From assembly GCA_965603355.1 (NCBI GenBank), contig CBFDCQ010000002.1, positions 1 through 64,000 of the forward strand: DNA of 64,000 bases, written 5' to 3'. The notes beneath the pieces are model-generated. The model ran no database searches. It saw nothing but the letters and a program-made list of their open reading frames with translations, and was not told the DNA's origin. Both the position numbers and the translations under genes were made by a program. The stretch is from CBFDCQ01 sp965603355. GTDB taxonomy: Bacteria > Hydrogenedentota > CAZGCA01 > CBFDCQ01. Shown here piece by piece: positions 35,214 through 44,432 of the stretch (the stretch's first letter is position 1; every line of letters begins with the position of its first letter).

Positions 35214-36046
35214 TCGATCCCTCCTCCCGTTATTGCAAGCAAAGCGCCAGCGATAACGTACACCGGTAAACCGGAGTAATCATGCACCAGGTGGAATAGC
35301 CTTTCCGTGCTGAGTCTTAGAGACAGCATAGCTATGATGACGATTCTTCCCACGTTTGCGACAAGCGCGATCGGCACACAGGTTGCCACAAGTGCCGCTC
35401 TTTTCGCGAGTGTGTCCAGCGTCACGTACGCATAGAGCGTTCCTACCGCCGTGACAAGAACGAGGGCTTTCAACCCGCTGCACGCAGTCGCTATCTCCAT
35501 TGTAAAACCAGGAAGGAACAGTACCGTCCCTTCCCTGTACACCGGGATGCCCAGCCCCGTGACAAGAGGTACGGACATGCGAGTCGCCAGCATCTTCAAC
35601 GGAAAACTCAACCTATCTAGCATCGGAATCGGTATCATGAAAAGCAGAAAGAACAGCGCGAACCCAATCTCGCGGACAAAGGCCTTTCCGAGAAAGAGCA
35701 GGAGTATCCATGTCAGAACCAGGACGAAAGAGAGGGCGGATGCGCACAGTATCGCGCCGCGAAAGCCCGCCACGTGCAGCAGCAGCGCGCCCACCAGAAA
35801 TACTGCCGGCGGAGCGTACGATTCGATGGGTAGCTCTCTCAGTCGTTGCCGTACTCGCCATATCAGGAAAGCGGAGGCAATAGGCACCAGAAAACCGTGG
35901 CCGTAATTCTGGTCGGTCTCCCAAAATCGCCATAGTTGCCCGAAGGTGGGCCAATACAGGGCAATCACCAGCCCGACGATAGGACTGATAAGCACCGCGG
36001 GGCGCAACTGCATCACGTTTGCTGACGACGCCTTAGTGTTGCTCAT
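35186..36046 (-). CDS. xrt: Exosortase (transpeptidase-like membrane protease)
   Basis: This 286-residue integral membrane protein has about eight hydrophobic segments. The predicted catalytic triad is intact: C189 in ATACSGLKAL, R234 in NVGRI and H255 in VHDYSG. Exosortases recognise short C-terminal sorting signals and are thought to cleave them during surface delivery in Gram-negative bacteria that make EPS. Candidate substrates in this window are the tailed proteins encoded at 25738-28398 and 29638-31758. The arrangement exosortase-epsI-sugar transferase is typical of such systems. The exact subtype (XrtA or other) is not decided. Confidence 0.92.
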   Translation of the reverse strand: MSNTKASSANVMQLRPAVLISPIVGLVIALYWPTFGQLWRFWETDQNYGHGFLVPIASAFLIWRVRQRLRELPIESYAPPAVFLVGALLLHVAGFRGAILCASALSFVLVLTWILLLFLGKAFVREIGFALFFLLFMIPIPMLDRLSFPLKMLATRMSVPLVTGLGIPVYREGTVLFLPGFTMEIATACSGLKALVLVTAVGTLYAYVTLDTLAKRAALVATCVPIALVANVGRIVIIAMLSLRLSTERLFHLVHDYSGLPVYVIAGALLAITGGGIEWLSRKKRT

Positions 36047-36070
36047 TTTACTTTCAAGTCTCGCGTTGAC

Positions 36071-37282
36071 TCAACCTCGGTTGTGGCCCCTCACCCTAGC
36101 TCCCGCTGAGGCGATAGCCTCACTGTACGTCTCCTCGAGTTGCCGCGCTTTCTCATTCCAATTATGATTGTTGTCGACATATTCTCTGCCGTTTCGGCCA
36201 AGTCTTCCTGCGAGGTCGTCGTCGCGAATGATCCGCACCAACGCCTCGGCGAAGTCCTCCTGTTGGTCGGCTATCAGGACGTGTTCGCCATCCACTACAG
36301 ATAGTGCCTGACAGGCCTTTGAAGTTGCGACCACCGGTTTGCCCATTGCCATGGCTTCAAGCACTTTGTTCTGCACGCCCGCCCCGACGCTGACAGGACA
36401 CGCGGCAACCCGCGCGTTGCGGAGGCACACGCGCATGTCGGGAACATGGCCGGTCACTTCGATCCCGTGCCCGATCGCGTACCGCTGTATACGTTTGGAG
36501 GGAGAACTACCGGCAATAGTCAACGTCGCGCCAGGCTCCGATGCCTTCACGCGGGGCATTACCTCGTCACAGAGAAACGTTGCTGCAGACTCGTTCGCGT
36601 AATAACTCATTTTGCCGGAGAATACAATGCTTGCGGTTTCTACGATTCCATCAGAGGGACGGAAGTACTCCATGTCAACACCGTTCGAGATCACGTCGAC
36701 TGAAAGAGCTGGTGCAAGCTCCTGTAAATCCTCCTTGTCTTTTCGAGAGGTTACTACCACCCGGTCGAATTTGGACGCCTCCTTAGGCTCGTGGCCTCGC
36801 AGCTTGCGGTACTCAACTCCACTGGTCCATCTCCCGAGCCAGGACGGTTTATGTTGCGAGAACTGCTCGTACAGTGAGGTGATGCAGTCAACCGCATCGA
36901 AAACCGACGCGACATCCATCCCTGAACGCAGAAAATGCGCCGCGCGTATATGCTCCAAATGCACGACGTCAAACTGATGATCCTGGAGTGCTTGCGTTAC
37001 CTTCTCGTTCATCCTGCTTGAGAAACAGTAGGCGGCCTGCAGCGATACCGGAAAGGGCGAGTACACGAGACAGTTCGCTATCGACCGCATACGGTGCAGG
37101 TACACCGTCTCGACCTTTTCGCAGTAGCTCTCCACATGATCCAAGTCGTTGACCTCGTTTCTCGACTGCACCAAACATAACAGCGATATTCTATGCTCAC
37201 GCCTTGCGAGTGCCTTGATGAAGTTGAACGGGCGCACTCGTATCAACGACGGAAGGTATGGCGCGATGAAAAGAATACGCAT
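36071..37282 (-). CDS. Glycosyltransferase, GT4-like (GT-B fold)
   Basis: This 403-residue cytoplasmic retaining-type glycosyltransferase has MRILFIAPYLPSLIRVRP at the N-terminus, an ISNGVDMEYFRP motif in mid-protein and the nucleotide-sugar site ending in VLEAMAMGKPVVATSKACQ. The start is set at 37282 rather than the open-frame limit because it matches the family N-terminus and lies 10 bases after the previous stop. It belongs to the EPS locus and is closely related to the next gene. Donor and acceptor are unknown. Confidence 0.9.
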   Translation of the reverse strand: MRILFIAPYLPSLIRVRPFNFIKALARREHRISLLCLVQSRNEVNDLDHVESYCEKVETVYLHRMRSIANCLVYSPFPVSLQAAYCFSSRMNEKVTQALQDHQFDVVHLEHIRAAHFLRSGMDVASVFDAVDCITSLYEQFSQHKPSWLGRWTSGVEYRKLRGHEPKEASKFDRVVVTSRKDKEDLQELAPALSVDVISNGVDMEYFRPSDGIVETASIVFSGKMSYYANESAATFLCDEVMPRVKASEPGATLTIAGSSPSKRIQRYAIGHGIEVTGHVPDMRVCLRNARVAACPVSVGAGVQNKVLEAMAMGKPVVATSKACQALSVVDGEHVLIADQQEDFAEALVRIIRDDDLAGRLGRNGREYVDNNHNWNEKARQLEETYSEAIASAGARVRGHNRG

Positions 37283-37292
37283 TCGTCCTATT

Positions 37293-38573
37293 CTACCCCA
37301 AAGCGGCTCGTTTCCTGTTAATATCCGCCTCGATCCGGTCATACAGTCCGAGCACATCCTGACGGATAATTCCCCAATCATACTTCTCTACCATCAACTT
37401 GCGCCCGTTGCGCGAGAGTCCGGCCGCCAGATCCTCGTCCCCGGCCAGTGTGACAACTGCTTCCGCGAAGTCCTCCGGGGAATCCGCTACCCAGATGTTG
37501 GCTTCCCTATTTGGGTTTGATTGCACTGGTTTTCGTACAGTTACGAGCCCTTCAATGCCCTCGCAGCCAACCGATGTCGTCACTACAGGCGCGCCTACGG
37601 CCATGGCATTCAGAATCTTTACACGCATGCCGCTGCCTGCGTGCAGAGGTACAACAAAGACTCTGCTTCGGGACATGTAAGGACGAACATCCTCAACTGA
37701 ACCCGAAACGTGTACACCGGGCGCGTGCCGGCCAAGCTCGACGACGGCCGCGGTCGGTCTCAATCCAACGATATCGAACTCGAGCGACGGGGCCCTCCTT
37801 CGTATTAGAGGGAGAATATCGCGACAGTAACGAGTTACGCAGTCCACGTTGGGCGGCCAGTACATAGTTCCGACGAACACGCTTCTCGGCTCAGGGTCGG
37901 GTTGCCATGAGTACTCGAAATACCGTGTGTCCACTCCAATAGGTATCGTGTATATCTTGCAGGGTTGACAGCTGTCGGAGCCGTCCTTCTCAAGGGCAGA
38001 CAGAGCGTTACTATCCTCCTTCGTGACTGTCAGAACGTAATCGGCATCGCGGCACGCTGCCGCCTCAAACTCGCGGAGCTTGCGCCACTCGACCGCCGCA
38101 ACTATCCTTTTCGCCATCCCCGACTCGGACCGCGCGACCCGCTCGATGATGCGCCACTCAACATTGTGCTCATCAAGAAGCGTGACGGTCCGCCCGCCGT
38201 TTGGGACAAACTGCGCCATCTGCAGGTGATCAATATGCACAACGTCGTAGCTGTTCGTCGCAAGCAGTTCCTGGACCTTAGCATCCATTTCGGCGACATA
38301 GTCACGAGCGATAATGAAAGGCTTTCCCCGCAAGAACGAGGCGCCCAGGACAGTCATGTCACGCCATGACGAACGCGGTAGAAGACAGGTCTCTACCCGC
38401 TCGCAAAACTCAGCAAGATGCCTGGCGTGTCGCTTTTCCTCCTCCGAGCGAACAAAAGCCAGCAAGGTAACGTTGTGTTTCGTCGCCAAAGCTCTGAGCA
38501 TATGATACGATTTAATCTTCCCGCCGCTATCCAGGGGGTACGGCAGGAGTTGCGTTAAGAACAGCGTTCTAAT
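37293..38573 (-). CDS. Glycosyltransferase, GT4-like, probably starting at ATT
   Basis: This 426-residue GT-B glycosyltransferase contains TIPIGVDTRYFEY and ILNAMAVGAPVVTTSVGCEG. The first ATG (38501) would delete the first beta strand of the fold. The frame is open upstream and reads IRTLFLTQLLPYPLDSGGKI, a standard N-terminus of this family, starting at ATT 38573-38571. GGGGAGG stands about seven bases before the ATT, and no ATG, GTG or TTG lies in frame between this point and the stop further upstream. The start is therefore probably ATT, or the assembly has a G-to-T error. Confidence 0.85.
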   Translation of the reverse strand: MRTLFLTQLLPYPLDSGGKIKSYHMLRALATKHNVTLLAFVRSEEEKRHARHLAEFCERVETCLLPRSSWRDMTVLGASFLRGKPFIIARDYVAEMDAKVQELLATNSYDVVHIDHLQMAQFVPNGGRTVTLLDEHNVEWRIIERVARSESGMAKRIVAAVEWRKLREFEAAACRDADYVLTVTKEDSNALSALEKDGSDSCQPCKIYTIPIGVDTRYFEYSWQPDPEPRSVFVGTMYWPPNVDCVTRYCRDILPLIRRRAPSLEFDIVGLRPTAAVVELGRHAPGVHVSGSVEDVRPYMSRSRVFVVPLHAGSGMRVKILNAMAVGAPVVTTSVGCEGIEGLVTVRKPVQSNPNREANIWVADSPEDFAEAVVTLAGDEDLAAGLSRNGRKLMVEKYDWGIIRQDVLGLYDRIEADINRKRAALG

Positions 38574-38753
38574 GGTTGCACCTCCCCGGATTCTGCATAT
38601 TCTCTCCTCACCGTCAATTCAATGAATGTGGCCTTGGGTTGCCACGGGACGCCAATGAGATGGCCGCCGCACAGGGTGACGTGACCACCAATAGGGTCTG
38701 CGAAAGGCCTGGCTCAGTAGCGATGAAGCGCTCGGGCAGCATCTGCTTCCGTA

Positions 38754-41648
38754 TCAGTCGATGTGCACTGGTTCTTCAGCAGGATCGATTGGTGGTTGTG
38801 AGTCCTGCATTATCGTCACGGAGGCGGCGGCACTCGCGTTGCTTGCGGCATCTTCACCTCGCACCTGCAGCACGTTCTCCGCATTCTCGACGAGGTTGAA
38901 GGTGAAGTTGTCCGTCTCAGCCACATCCGTCCAACTCGCATACTGCCCGCCTCTGAGCTGATAGTTACTGAAATTCGCGTCCGTGCTGGATGTTGAAAGT
39001 GTGACCACTATGCTATCGGCGACAGTCACCTGATTCGGCGTCGCGATAACCGGTGTGGTCGGCAACACTGAATCTTCCGTAATATCGACCGAATCGGCCG
39101 CGCTAATGTTACCGGATGAGTCAAGGCCTCGGACTCGGAGTGTGTTGACGGCGTTCTGAACCAGCGTGAAGGTGAAGGGGCCCGTATCGCCGGTGTTCGT
39201 CCAGGCCGCGTACTGACCGCCTCTGACCTGATAGTGGCTGAAATTCACGTCCATGCTCGGCGTGCCAAGTTCCACGGCAAATGTGACGGCGTTCACCACC
39301 TGTTGCGGCGTGGATATTACCGGTGTTGTCGGTGGCGTCGTATCCTCCCCACCACCTCCAGAAAGCCTGATCTTGCAGGCGACATCTTTCTGAATAGCAG
39401 GCAGTACGACTGTAAGATTGCCGATCCCGTCAGTTGACGCACTGGCTGTGCCGGTTACGACCCCGGCATACGTATCCCACCATTGCACACTGTAGTCACC
39501 AACGGCGAGACCAAGGATCGTCGCCGTCTCTCCTGCTGGAATCAGAGTCGGCGTGATTTCTTCCATAACCACGTTATACCACGTGTGTTCGCTGTTCTGT
39601 ACCCAGATATACGCCTCATCATTCCCCTTCAACCCCATAGCCCTGAGATTGGCGTGGCTCAGGTCCATGTTATCGGCCAATCTCATCTGGAAGTCATCAA
39701 ACCACGCTGTTCCGGAACCCGATACTCTCGCCCCGACATAGTAGCTACTGACACTGGACGGGGTGGTAAAGTCAATGACAAGCTGTGTCCACCCATTTGT
39801 GCCGTTTAGAGTGCTGCTCTGATGACCAAAGGAGACAACTATATACGCGCTGCTGATGTCCTCTGTCCTCACCTGTGCGGAGAACCGATACTGCCTGTTG
39901 GGCAGTAAGTCAAACCCCGTGTCGTAATGATGCTTGTTTATCTGATAGCTCGTACCCCCGGAAGACTGGTATTTCAGACTTCTCTCGCCCGAGTATTGAA
40001 CAGCTGTATCAATGGTAAGTGCACCGTCATTAGGCCAGAGTTGCCAATTGGTGGTGCCATCCTCAAACCCCGGGTTCAGGAGCTGATCGTCGCCGGAACC
40101 CATAGTCACGAAACTGCTGTTATTGAAACTGATATCATCCACAAAGTTGGATAGACCGAGGAAGTGGTCCCACCATGCCGGACGCGACGGGAAAAGATGC
40201 CATCTCCAGGCCATCGGAGTCCCGGCCAAACCGTACATCAGACCCGACCACATTCCGTTGTGGAGATATACAGCATCCTCATCCTGGATAGTCAACTCAT
40301 CCTGTTGACCGGGAGCTCCAGTGATGCCGAACTCTCCAAACAGCACGGGCTTTCCGTAGTGCATCGCGTTATCCGCGAAATGCGGGATGAATTGGAACAT
40401 GTCTTTACCTGCTGTGTGCACCCACCAATCCCATGGATACCTGGCCTGGTTATAGTAATAACCGTGCATCTGTGCAAAATCCATGTCTTCCAGATTCCAC
40501 AGGCCGTCATAGGCATCGAAACTGCCCATACTCGTCGTCACCATGTGGTTCAAGTCAGCGGACTGCAAATACGCGCCCATCTCCTGGTGCCATGCTATAC
40601 CCTCAGTTACGTTATACTGGCTGGTGTGCCACTCCAGCTCATGCCATTCATTCCAGAATTCCCAGGCCAGGACGCTCGTACTGTAACCCCATCTTGCAGC
40701 AAAGTAACGCAGAAGTCGTTTATAGTACTGCTTCGGGAGCTCGTCCGTCCAAACATCCCACGGATCGTCGCAGGGGCCTCCGTTTGCACTGTTGTGGAGG
40801 TCGTTCTCCCATTCAGCAGCCATAAAACGGGAAAAATCCATTGTGGTAACCAGGATATATATGCCCTTCTCGGCTGACTGGTCCAACAGGTAATCCAGAC
40901 GCCATGCATCTTCCATATCGTAATCAGCCCCCAGCTGCGAGTCCTGCAGACTCCATGCCCAATGTCCATAGGGCGTGGCCGATTCTATTTCGGAGTTCAG
41001 GAACCAGAACCTGAACAGGTTAGCGCCATGAGCTTCAAGCTCGTCGAGGTAAAGATCGTACTGGTATGTTTCGGCAGTGGGAGTCAGATCAGTGCAGATA
41101 TCAAGACCGATTCCGAAAAACCCCTCGCCGTTGTCATGCTCGAAATAGTGCGGATTTGTCTCACTTACTCCCAGGAATCCCTTATTATCGGAGGATGTGA
41201 CGGTGAAATTCTCTGTCTCAGACTGTACTGTTCCGCCCGAATCGGTCACCGTCACGTGACATGTATAGTCTCCCACTTTCTTAGGGGCGTATCTGACAAG
41301 CCAGTGCGCAGAGCCTTGGGGTGTCAAAACCTCGCTGACACCCGACCGCGACCGCGCGTAGTCCTGGTACCAGAACCCGTAAGCGACCTCCTCGGCACCG
41401 TCCGGATCGGTGAAATGACCCTCCACGTTCACCTCATCCGGATCGAGCGGATTGGCGTAGCTGGTCGTTATGCCGTCGCAGACTATCTCCAGCTTCCCAT
41501 ATCTCGCTGGTGTAGACGACGACAGGGTGATCGAGAACTGGTCCTCCGTTTGGCACCATGCTAGCGGCGACGCAACGAGCATTACTCCCGCTAGGCACGC
41601 TGTTGCCAGGAGGCGATTAGGCGCTCTGGTATGCCACAGTCTCAGCAT
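38754..41648 (-). CDS. Secreted DUF5060/GH5-like glycoside hydrolase with Ig-like C-terminal repeats
   Basis: This 964-residue protein starts at ATG 41648 after GGAGGAAACA. It has a signal peptide (to about residue 33), DUF5060, a GH5-like barrel with WNEWHE and LFGEFG, a carbohydrate-binding-like sandwich and a DUF5605-like domain. Two Ig-like repeats of about 88 residues follow (TTPVISTPQQV and TTPVIATPNQV, each with YQ[VL]RGGQYA). It ends in EEPVHID with neither dockerin nor membrane tail. Long stretches are nearly identical in DNA to the gene at 19925, which indicates recent duplication. It interrupts the run of EPS genes on the same strand. Confidence 0.9.
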   Translation of the reverse strand: MLRLWHTRAPNRLLATACLAGVMLVASPLAWCQTEDQFSITLSSSTPARYGKLEIVCDGITTSYANPLDPDEVNVEGHFTDPDGAEEVAYGFWYQDYARSRSGVSEVLTPQGSAHWLVRYAPKKVGDYTCHVTVTDSGGTVQSETENFTVTSSDNKGFLGVSETNPHYFEHDNGEGFFGIGLDICTDLTPTAETYQYDLYLDELEAHGANLFRFWFLNSEIESATPYGHWAWSLQDSQLGADYDMEDAWRLDYLLDQSAEKGIYILVTTMDFSRFMAAEWENDLHNSANGGPCDDPWDVWTDELPKQYYKRLLRYFAARWGYSTSVLAWEFWNEWHELEWHTSQYNVTEGIAWHQEMGAYLQSADLNHMVTTSMGSFDAYDGLWNLEDMDFAQMHGYYYNQARYPWDWWVHTAGKDMFQFIPHFADNAMHYGKPVLFGEFGITGAPGQQDELTIQDEDAVYLHNGMWSGLMYGLAGTPMAWRWHLFPSRPAWWDHFLGLSNFVDDISFNNSSFVTMGSGDDQLLNPGFEDGTTNWQLWPNDGALTIDTAVQYSGERSLKYQSSGGTSYQINKHHYDTGFDLLPNRQYRFSAQVRTEDISSAYIVVSFGHQSSTLNGTNGWTQLVIDFTTPSSVSSYYVGARVSGSGTAWFDDFQMRLADNMDLSHANLRAMGLKGNDEAYIWVQNSEHTWYNVVMEEITPTLIPAGETATILGLAVGDYSVQWWDTYAGVVTGTASASTDGIGNLTVVLPAIQKDVACKIRLSGGGGEDTTPPTTPVISTPQQVVNAVTFAVELGTPSMDVNFSHYQVRGGQYAAWTNTGDTGPFTFTLVQNAVNTLRVRGLDSSGNISAADSVDITEDSVLPTTPVIATPNQVTVADSIVVTLSTSSTDANFSNYQLRGGQYASWTDVAETDNFTFNLVENAENVLQVRGEDAASNASAAASVTIMQDSQPPIDPAEEPVHID

Positions 41649-41987
41649 TGTTTCCTCCCAATTCAACCGTATATGGGTTGCCCAAAACGTACTCCGCACC
41701 CCCTCTTTAGAGCAAAAAACGTGCCCGTTCATATTCTTCTGGCCAACTCTCGAACTTGGAGGGCTCCAAACGGTCAGCCCCCAGAGTTCTCTGCTTCAAT
41801 TCCGTGCGCTACTGCGTTCTAAGTCTTTGACGCTCAATTAGTAATAGCGGTTAAAGCACGGGCCACTCTGTTCCTGTTTGCGAGTCGCTTACGAATCGCC
41901 CGCGGGGACTACGTCGCCTGCCTAGCTTCTCCAGAAGCTCCTTTAGCCTCAATTATGTAATTCTCGATTTCCGAATTGTAGCTTTAT
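41649..41987 (-). other. 339-base non-coding gap
   Basis: I see no gene or convincing promoter here. A short perfect hairpin (AGCTTCT CC AGAAGCT, 41924-41939) lies shortly after the stop of the upstream glycosyltransferase gene and could be a weak terminator on the minus strand. Confidence 0.4.
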
Positions 41988-42920
41988 TCACGGAAGTTCC
42001 GGCATTCTCAGACCTGGATTGAGCAGGAATCGGAACAGATTCCACTGCAGCCGTAAACGTTTGCGAACGTATTCCGACTGTCCTGCCGGAACAATGAGCC
42101 TTGCTGCGAGCTGACCTAATCTCATGAAGCAAGCGAGCATACGAACGCACCTGTAAGTTTGAGCGTACAGGACGCCTCGATGCTTCCTGAAGAACTCGAA
42201 CTTGCTCTTGTGAAGCTGCAGGAAGAACCACGTGTCCATAAGTTTTGTGGTCTGGCCACCGAAGTGGATGATGCTCGCTGTGGTCACGTGATATATGAGC
42301 CATCCCGCCTTCTTTATCCTGTAGCATAGGTCCGTTTCCTCGGAATACAGAGGAGAGTACCTGTCGTCGAACATCCCAACTTCGTCAAGGGCGGTCTTGC
42401 GCATCATGAGGAATGAACCCTGGACCCAGTCAACCTCCTTGTGTTTACCGAAATCCTGATTGGCAACATGGTGGGGAAAGAGCCGTTTAAGTGGAGTAGT
42501 ATAGAAGACCTGGGACAGGAGTGTCGGGAACCGCTCGTACGTAGGCTGAACCGTACCATCAGGATTCAAGGTCAGGATTCCTGCCGCGCCAGCTTCACGG
42601 TGCTCGTCCAGGAACCTCACGACGACTTCCAGGGCGTTGCCTTGTACAATGGTATCAGGATTCAGCGCGAGCACGTACCTGCCCGTACCTGCTTCAAACC
42701 CGCGATTGTTGCTGACGGGGAACCCGAGGTTCCGGTCGTTTTGAATGATCCGGGCTTTCGGGAACTGTCTCTTGACCATCTCAACACTGCCATCGATAGA
42801 GTTGTTGTCAACGACGATCACCTCATACTCTATCCCGGTCGTGGTCTGATAGACTGACTCCAGGCAGTCCCGCAGCAGGTCCAGCGTGTTTGTGTTGACA
42901 ACGACTATACTGAGATCCAA
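41988..42920 (-). CDS. Glycosyltransferase family 2 (rhamnosyltransferase-like)
   Basis: This 310-residue GT-A enzyme contains SIVVVNTNTLDLLRDCLESV, VDNNSIDGSVEMVK, ALNPDTI (the DxD-equivalent) and DWVQGSFLMMRK followed by DERYSPLYSEETDLCYRIK-like residues, all typical of WbbL/rhamnosyltransferase-like proteins. It acts on the cytoplasmic face of the membrane in building the EPS repeat unit. GGAG-type sites precede the start. The acceptor and sugar are unknown. Confidence 0.9.
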   Translation of the reverse strand: MDLSIVVVNTNTLDLLRDCLESVYQTTTGIEYEVIVVDNNSIDGSVEMVKRQFPKARIIQNDRNLGFPVSNNRGFEAGTGRYVLALNPDTIVQGNALEVVVRFLDEHREAGAAGILTLNPDGTVQPTYERFPTLLSQVFYTTPLKRLFPHHVANQDFGKHKEVDWVQGSFLMMRKTALDEVGMFDDRYSPLYSEETDLCYRIKKAGWLIYHVTTASIIHFGGQTTKLMDTWFFLQLHKSKFEFFRKHRGVLYAQTYRCVRMLACFMRLGQLAARLIVPAGQSEYVRKRLRLQWNLFRFLLNPGLRMPELP

Positions 42921-42958
42921 CTCCTCATCTCCTTGTGACGCCTCTCCAATTGATGCTT

Positions 42959-44422
42959 TCAGGCGATGTATCCCAACCCACGGAGTCGCCGGAGCACCTC
43001 TTCGTCCTGTTGCGGGGCATCGTCAACCGTTTCCGGCGGGAACATTTCCAGATTCGACTGCCACTCATTCATTGCCTGCTGCAATGTGTTCAGTGCGAGC
43101 TTGCCGTTATCGTCCAACCGTCCCATCAGATTCTCTTGCTCATAGGGATCGGTTTCCAGATCATAGAACTCGCCGGGACGGTCGTCGCACCATATGTACT
43201 TGTGTTTGGCGGAGTGCACGCTCACCTGTCTGGTAGGGTATTTCTTTGGGTCTATGTTCGGGTTCACGCTTCTCAAGCCACTGACCGGGTTATAACTGTC
43301 CGTGTAATCCTCCTCGGCAAAGGCGTAACCGCCGGCATCCTCCGGTGCGCTCATCGCCCTTGTCAGGCTGGGGCGCTGCAACTGTGCGCTGGGAACGGAT
43401 TCCTTGATCAAACCAGCCCACTCTACAATTGATGGGTACAGATCGAGGGTCTGTACCACACCCTCAACCTTAGATCCGGACGGGTAATCGGGGTGCCTTA
43501 CGATCAGCGGCACGTGGATAAGATTGTCGTGCAGGCTCAACATATGGCCGACAATATCGCGGTAATCCCCCAGCATTTCTCCGTGATCCGACGTGATGAC
43601 CACAATCGTGTTTTCCCACCCTTCCCAACGCTTCAACCGTTTCAAGAACCGTCCTACCTCTCGGTCCACGTGTGATACGGTCGCATTATACAGTTGACTC
43701 CAAACCCGGCGGTGCGTTGGTGTCACCTGTTTGAGTTCCGGGTTGAACTGCCAAGGTTCCAGGCAGATATACTCCCGTTTCAGCAGGCAAGTCGGATTGA
43801 ACCTCAGGTAGCGGGCCAGCATCCTGGGCGGGGGCGTCCAGGCGTAGTGCGGGTCTCCCAAGTTCGCCATCAGGAAGAACGGCTCGCTCCGTCGTTTCTG
43901 GACGGCCCAATCGCGCATGGCATCTAAGAGTAGTCGCGCGCCGGTCATCTTTTCCACGTAACGCACGACGCGATGGCTCGTTCCTTTCCGAGCCTTGACG
44001 AGCCTTTTGAGAACCCGAACAAACGGGTGCGCCCGTGACCACTTGCTCGCCTCAAAGAACGTGTCAAAACTGTCGAAATTATGATCGGAACTGAACAGGA
44101 TATTCTGGGAAAATGCGACAGTATCGTACCCAGCCGGGCGCAAAGCCGCCGGCAACGTTACGATCTTCTTGTTAAATCGGCGGTTTCCTTCAACGTTCTC
44201 GATCCGATGCTGCGAGAGATAAAGACCGCTCAACAGCGACGCATGGGTCGGCACCGTCCACGTTGCAGGCGAGAAGGCCCGCGAGAACAGTATGTTCTCG
44301 CGCGCAAACCCGTCCAGACAAGGTGTGGTGTTAACCTCGTATCCGTAACAGGACATGTTTCTGGCCCGTAGCGTGTCCAGAATCAGTAGGATGATGTTGG
44401 GCCGACTAGAAGTTGGGGTCAT
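42959..44422 (-). CDS. Sulfatase-like hydrolase/transferase with threonine at the nucleophile position
   Basis: This 487-residue alkaline-phosphatase-superfamily protein has no clear signal peptide. The metal site is built from NIILLILDTLR at the start and VITSDHGE later. At the place of the sulfatase signature C/S-x-P-x-R it reads TVPTH (T56 to H60), so it cannot form formylglycine. It resembles threonine-nucleophile enzymes that transfer phosphoglycerol or phosphoethanolamine, although sulfatase-like annotation is usual. Located among EPS genes, it may add or remove a phosphate or sulfate substituent. The C-terminal tail is long and acidic. Confidence 0.85.
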   Translation of the reverse strand: MTPTSSRPNIILLILDTLRARNMSCYGYEVNTTPCLDGFARENILFSRAFSPATWTVPTHASLLSGLYLSQHRIENVEGNRRFNKKIVTLPAALRPAGYDTVAFSQNILFSSDHNFDSFDTFFEASKWSRAHPFVRVLKRLVKARKGTSHRVVRYVEKMTGARLLLDAMRDWAVQKRRSEPFFLMANLGDPHYAWTPPPRMLARYLRFNPTCLLKREYICLEPWQFNPELKQVTPTHRRVWSQLYNATVSHVDREVGRFLKRLKRWEGWENTIVVITSDHGEMLGDYRDIVGHMLSLHDNLIHVPLIVRHPDYPSGSKVEGVVQTLDLYPSIVEWAGLIKESVPSAQLQRPSLTRAMSAPEDAGGYAFAEEDYTDSYNPVSGLRSVNPNIDPKKYPTRQVSVHSAKHKYIWCDDRPGEFYDLETDPYEQENLMGRLDDNGKLALNTLQQAMNEWQSNLEMFPPETVDDAPQQDEEVLRRLRGLGYIA

Positions 44423-44432
44423 ATCTCATATC

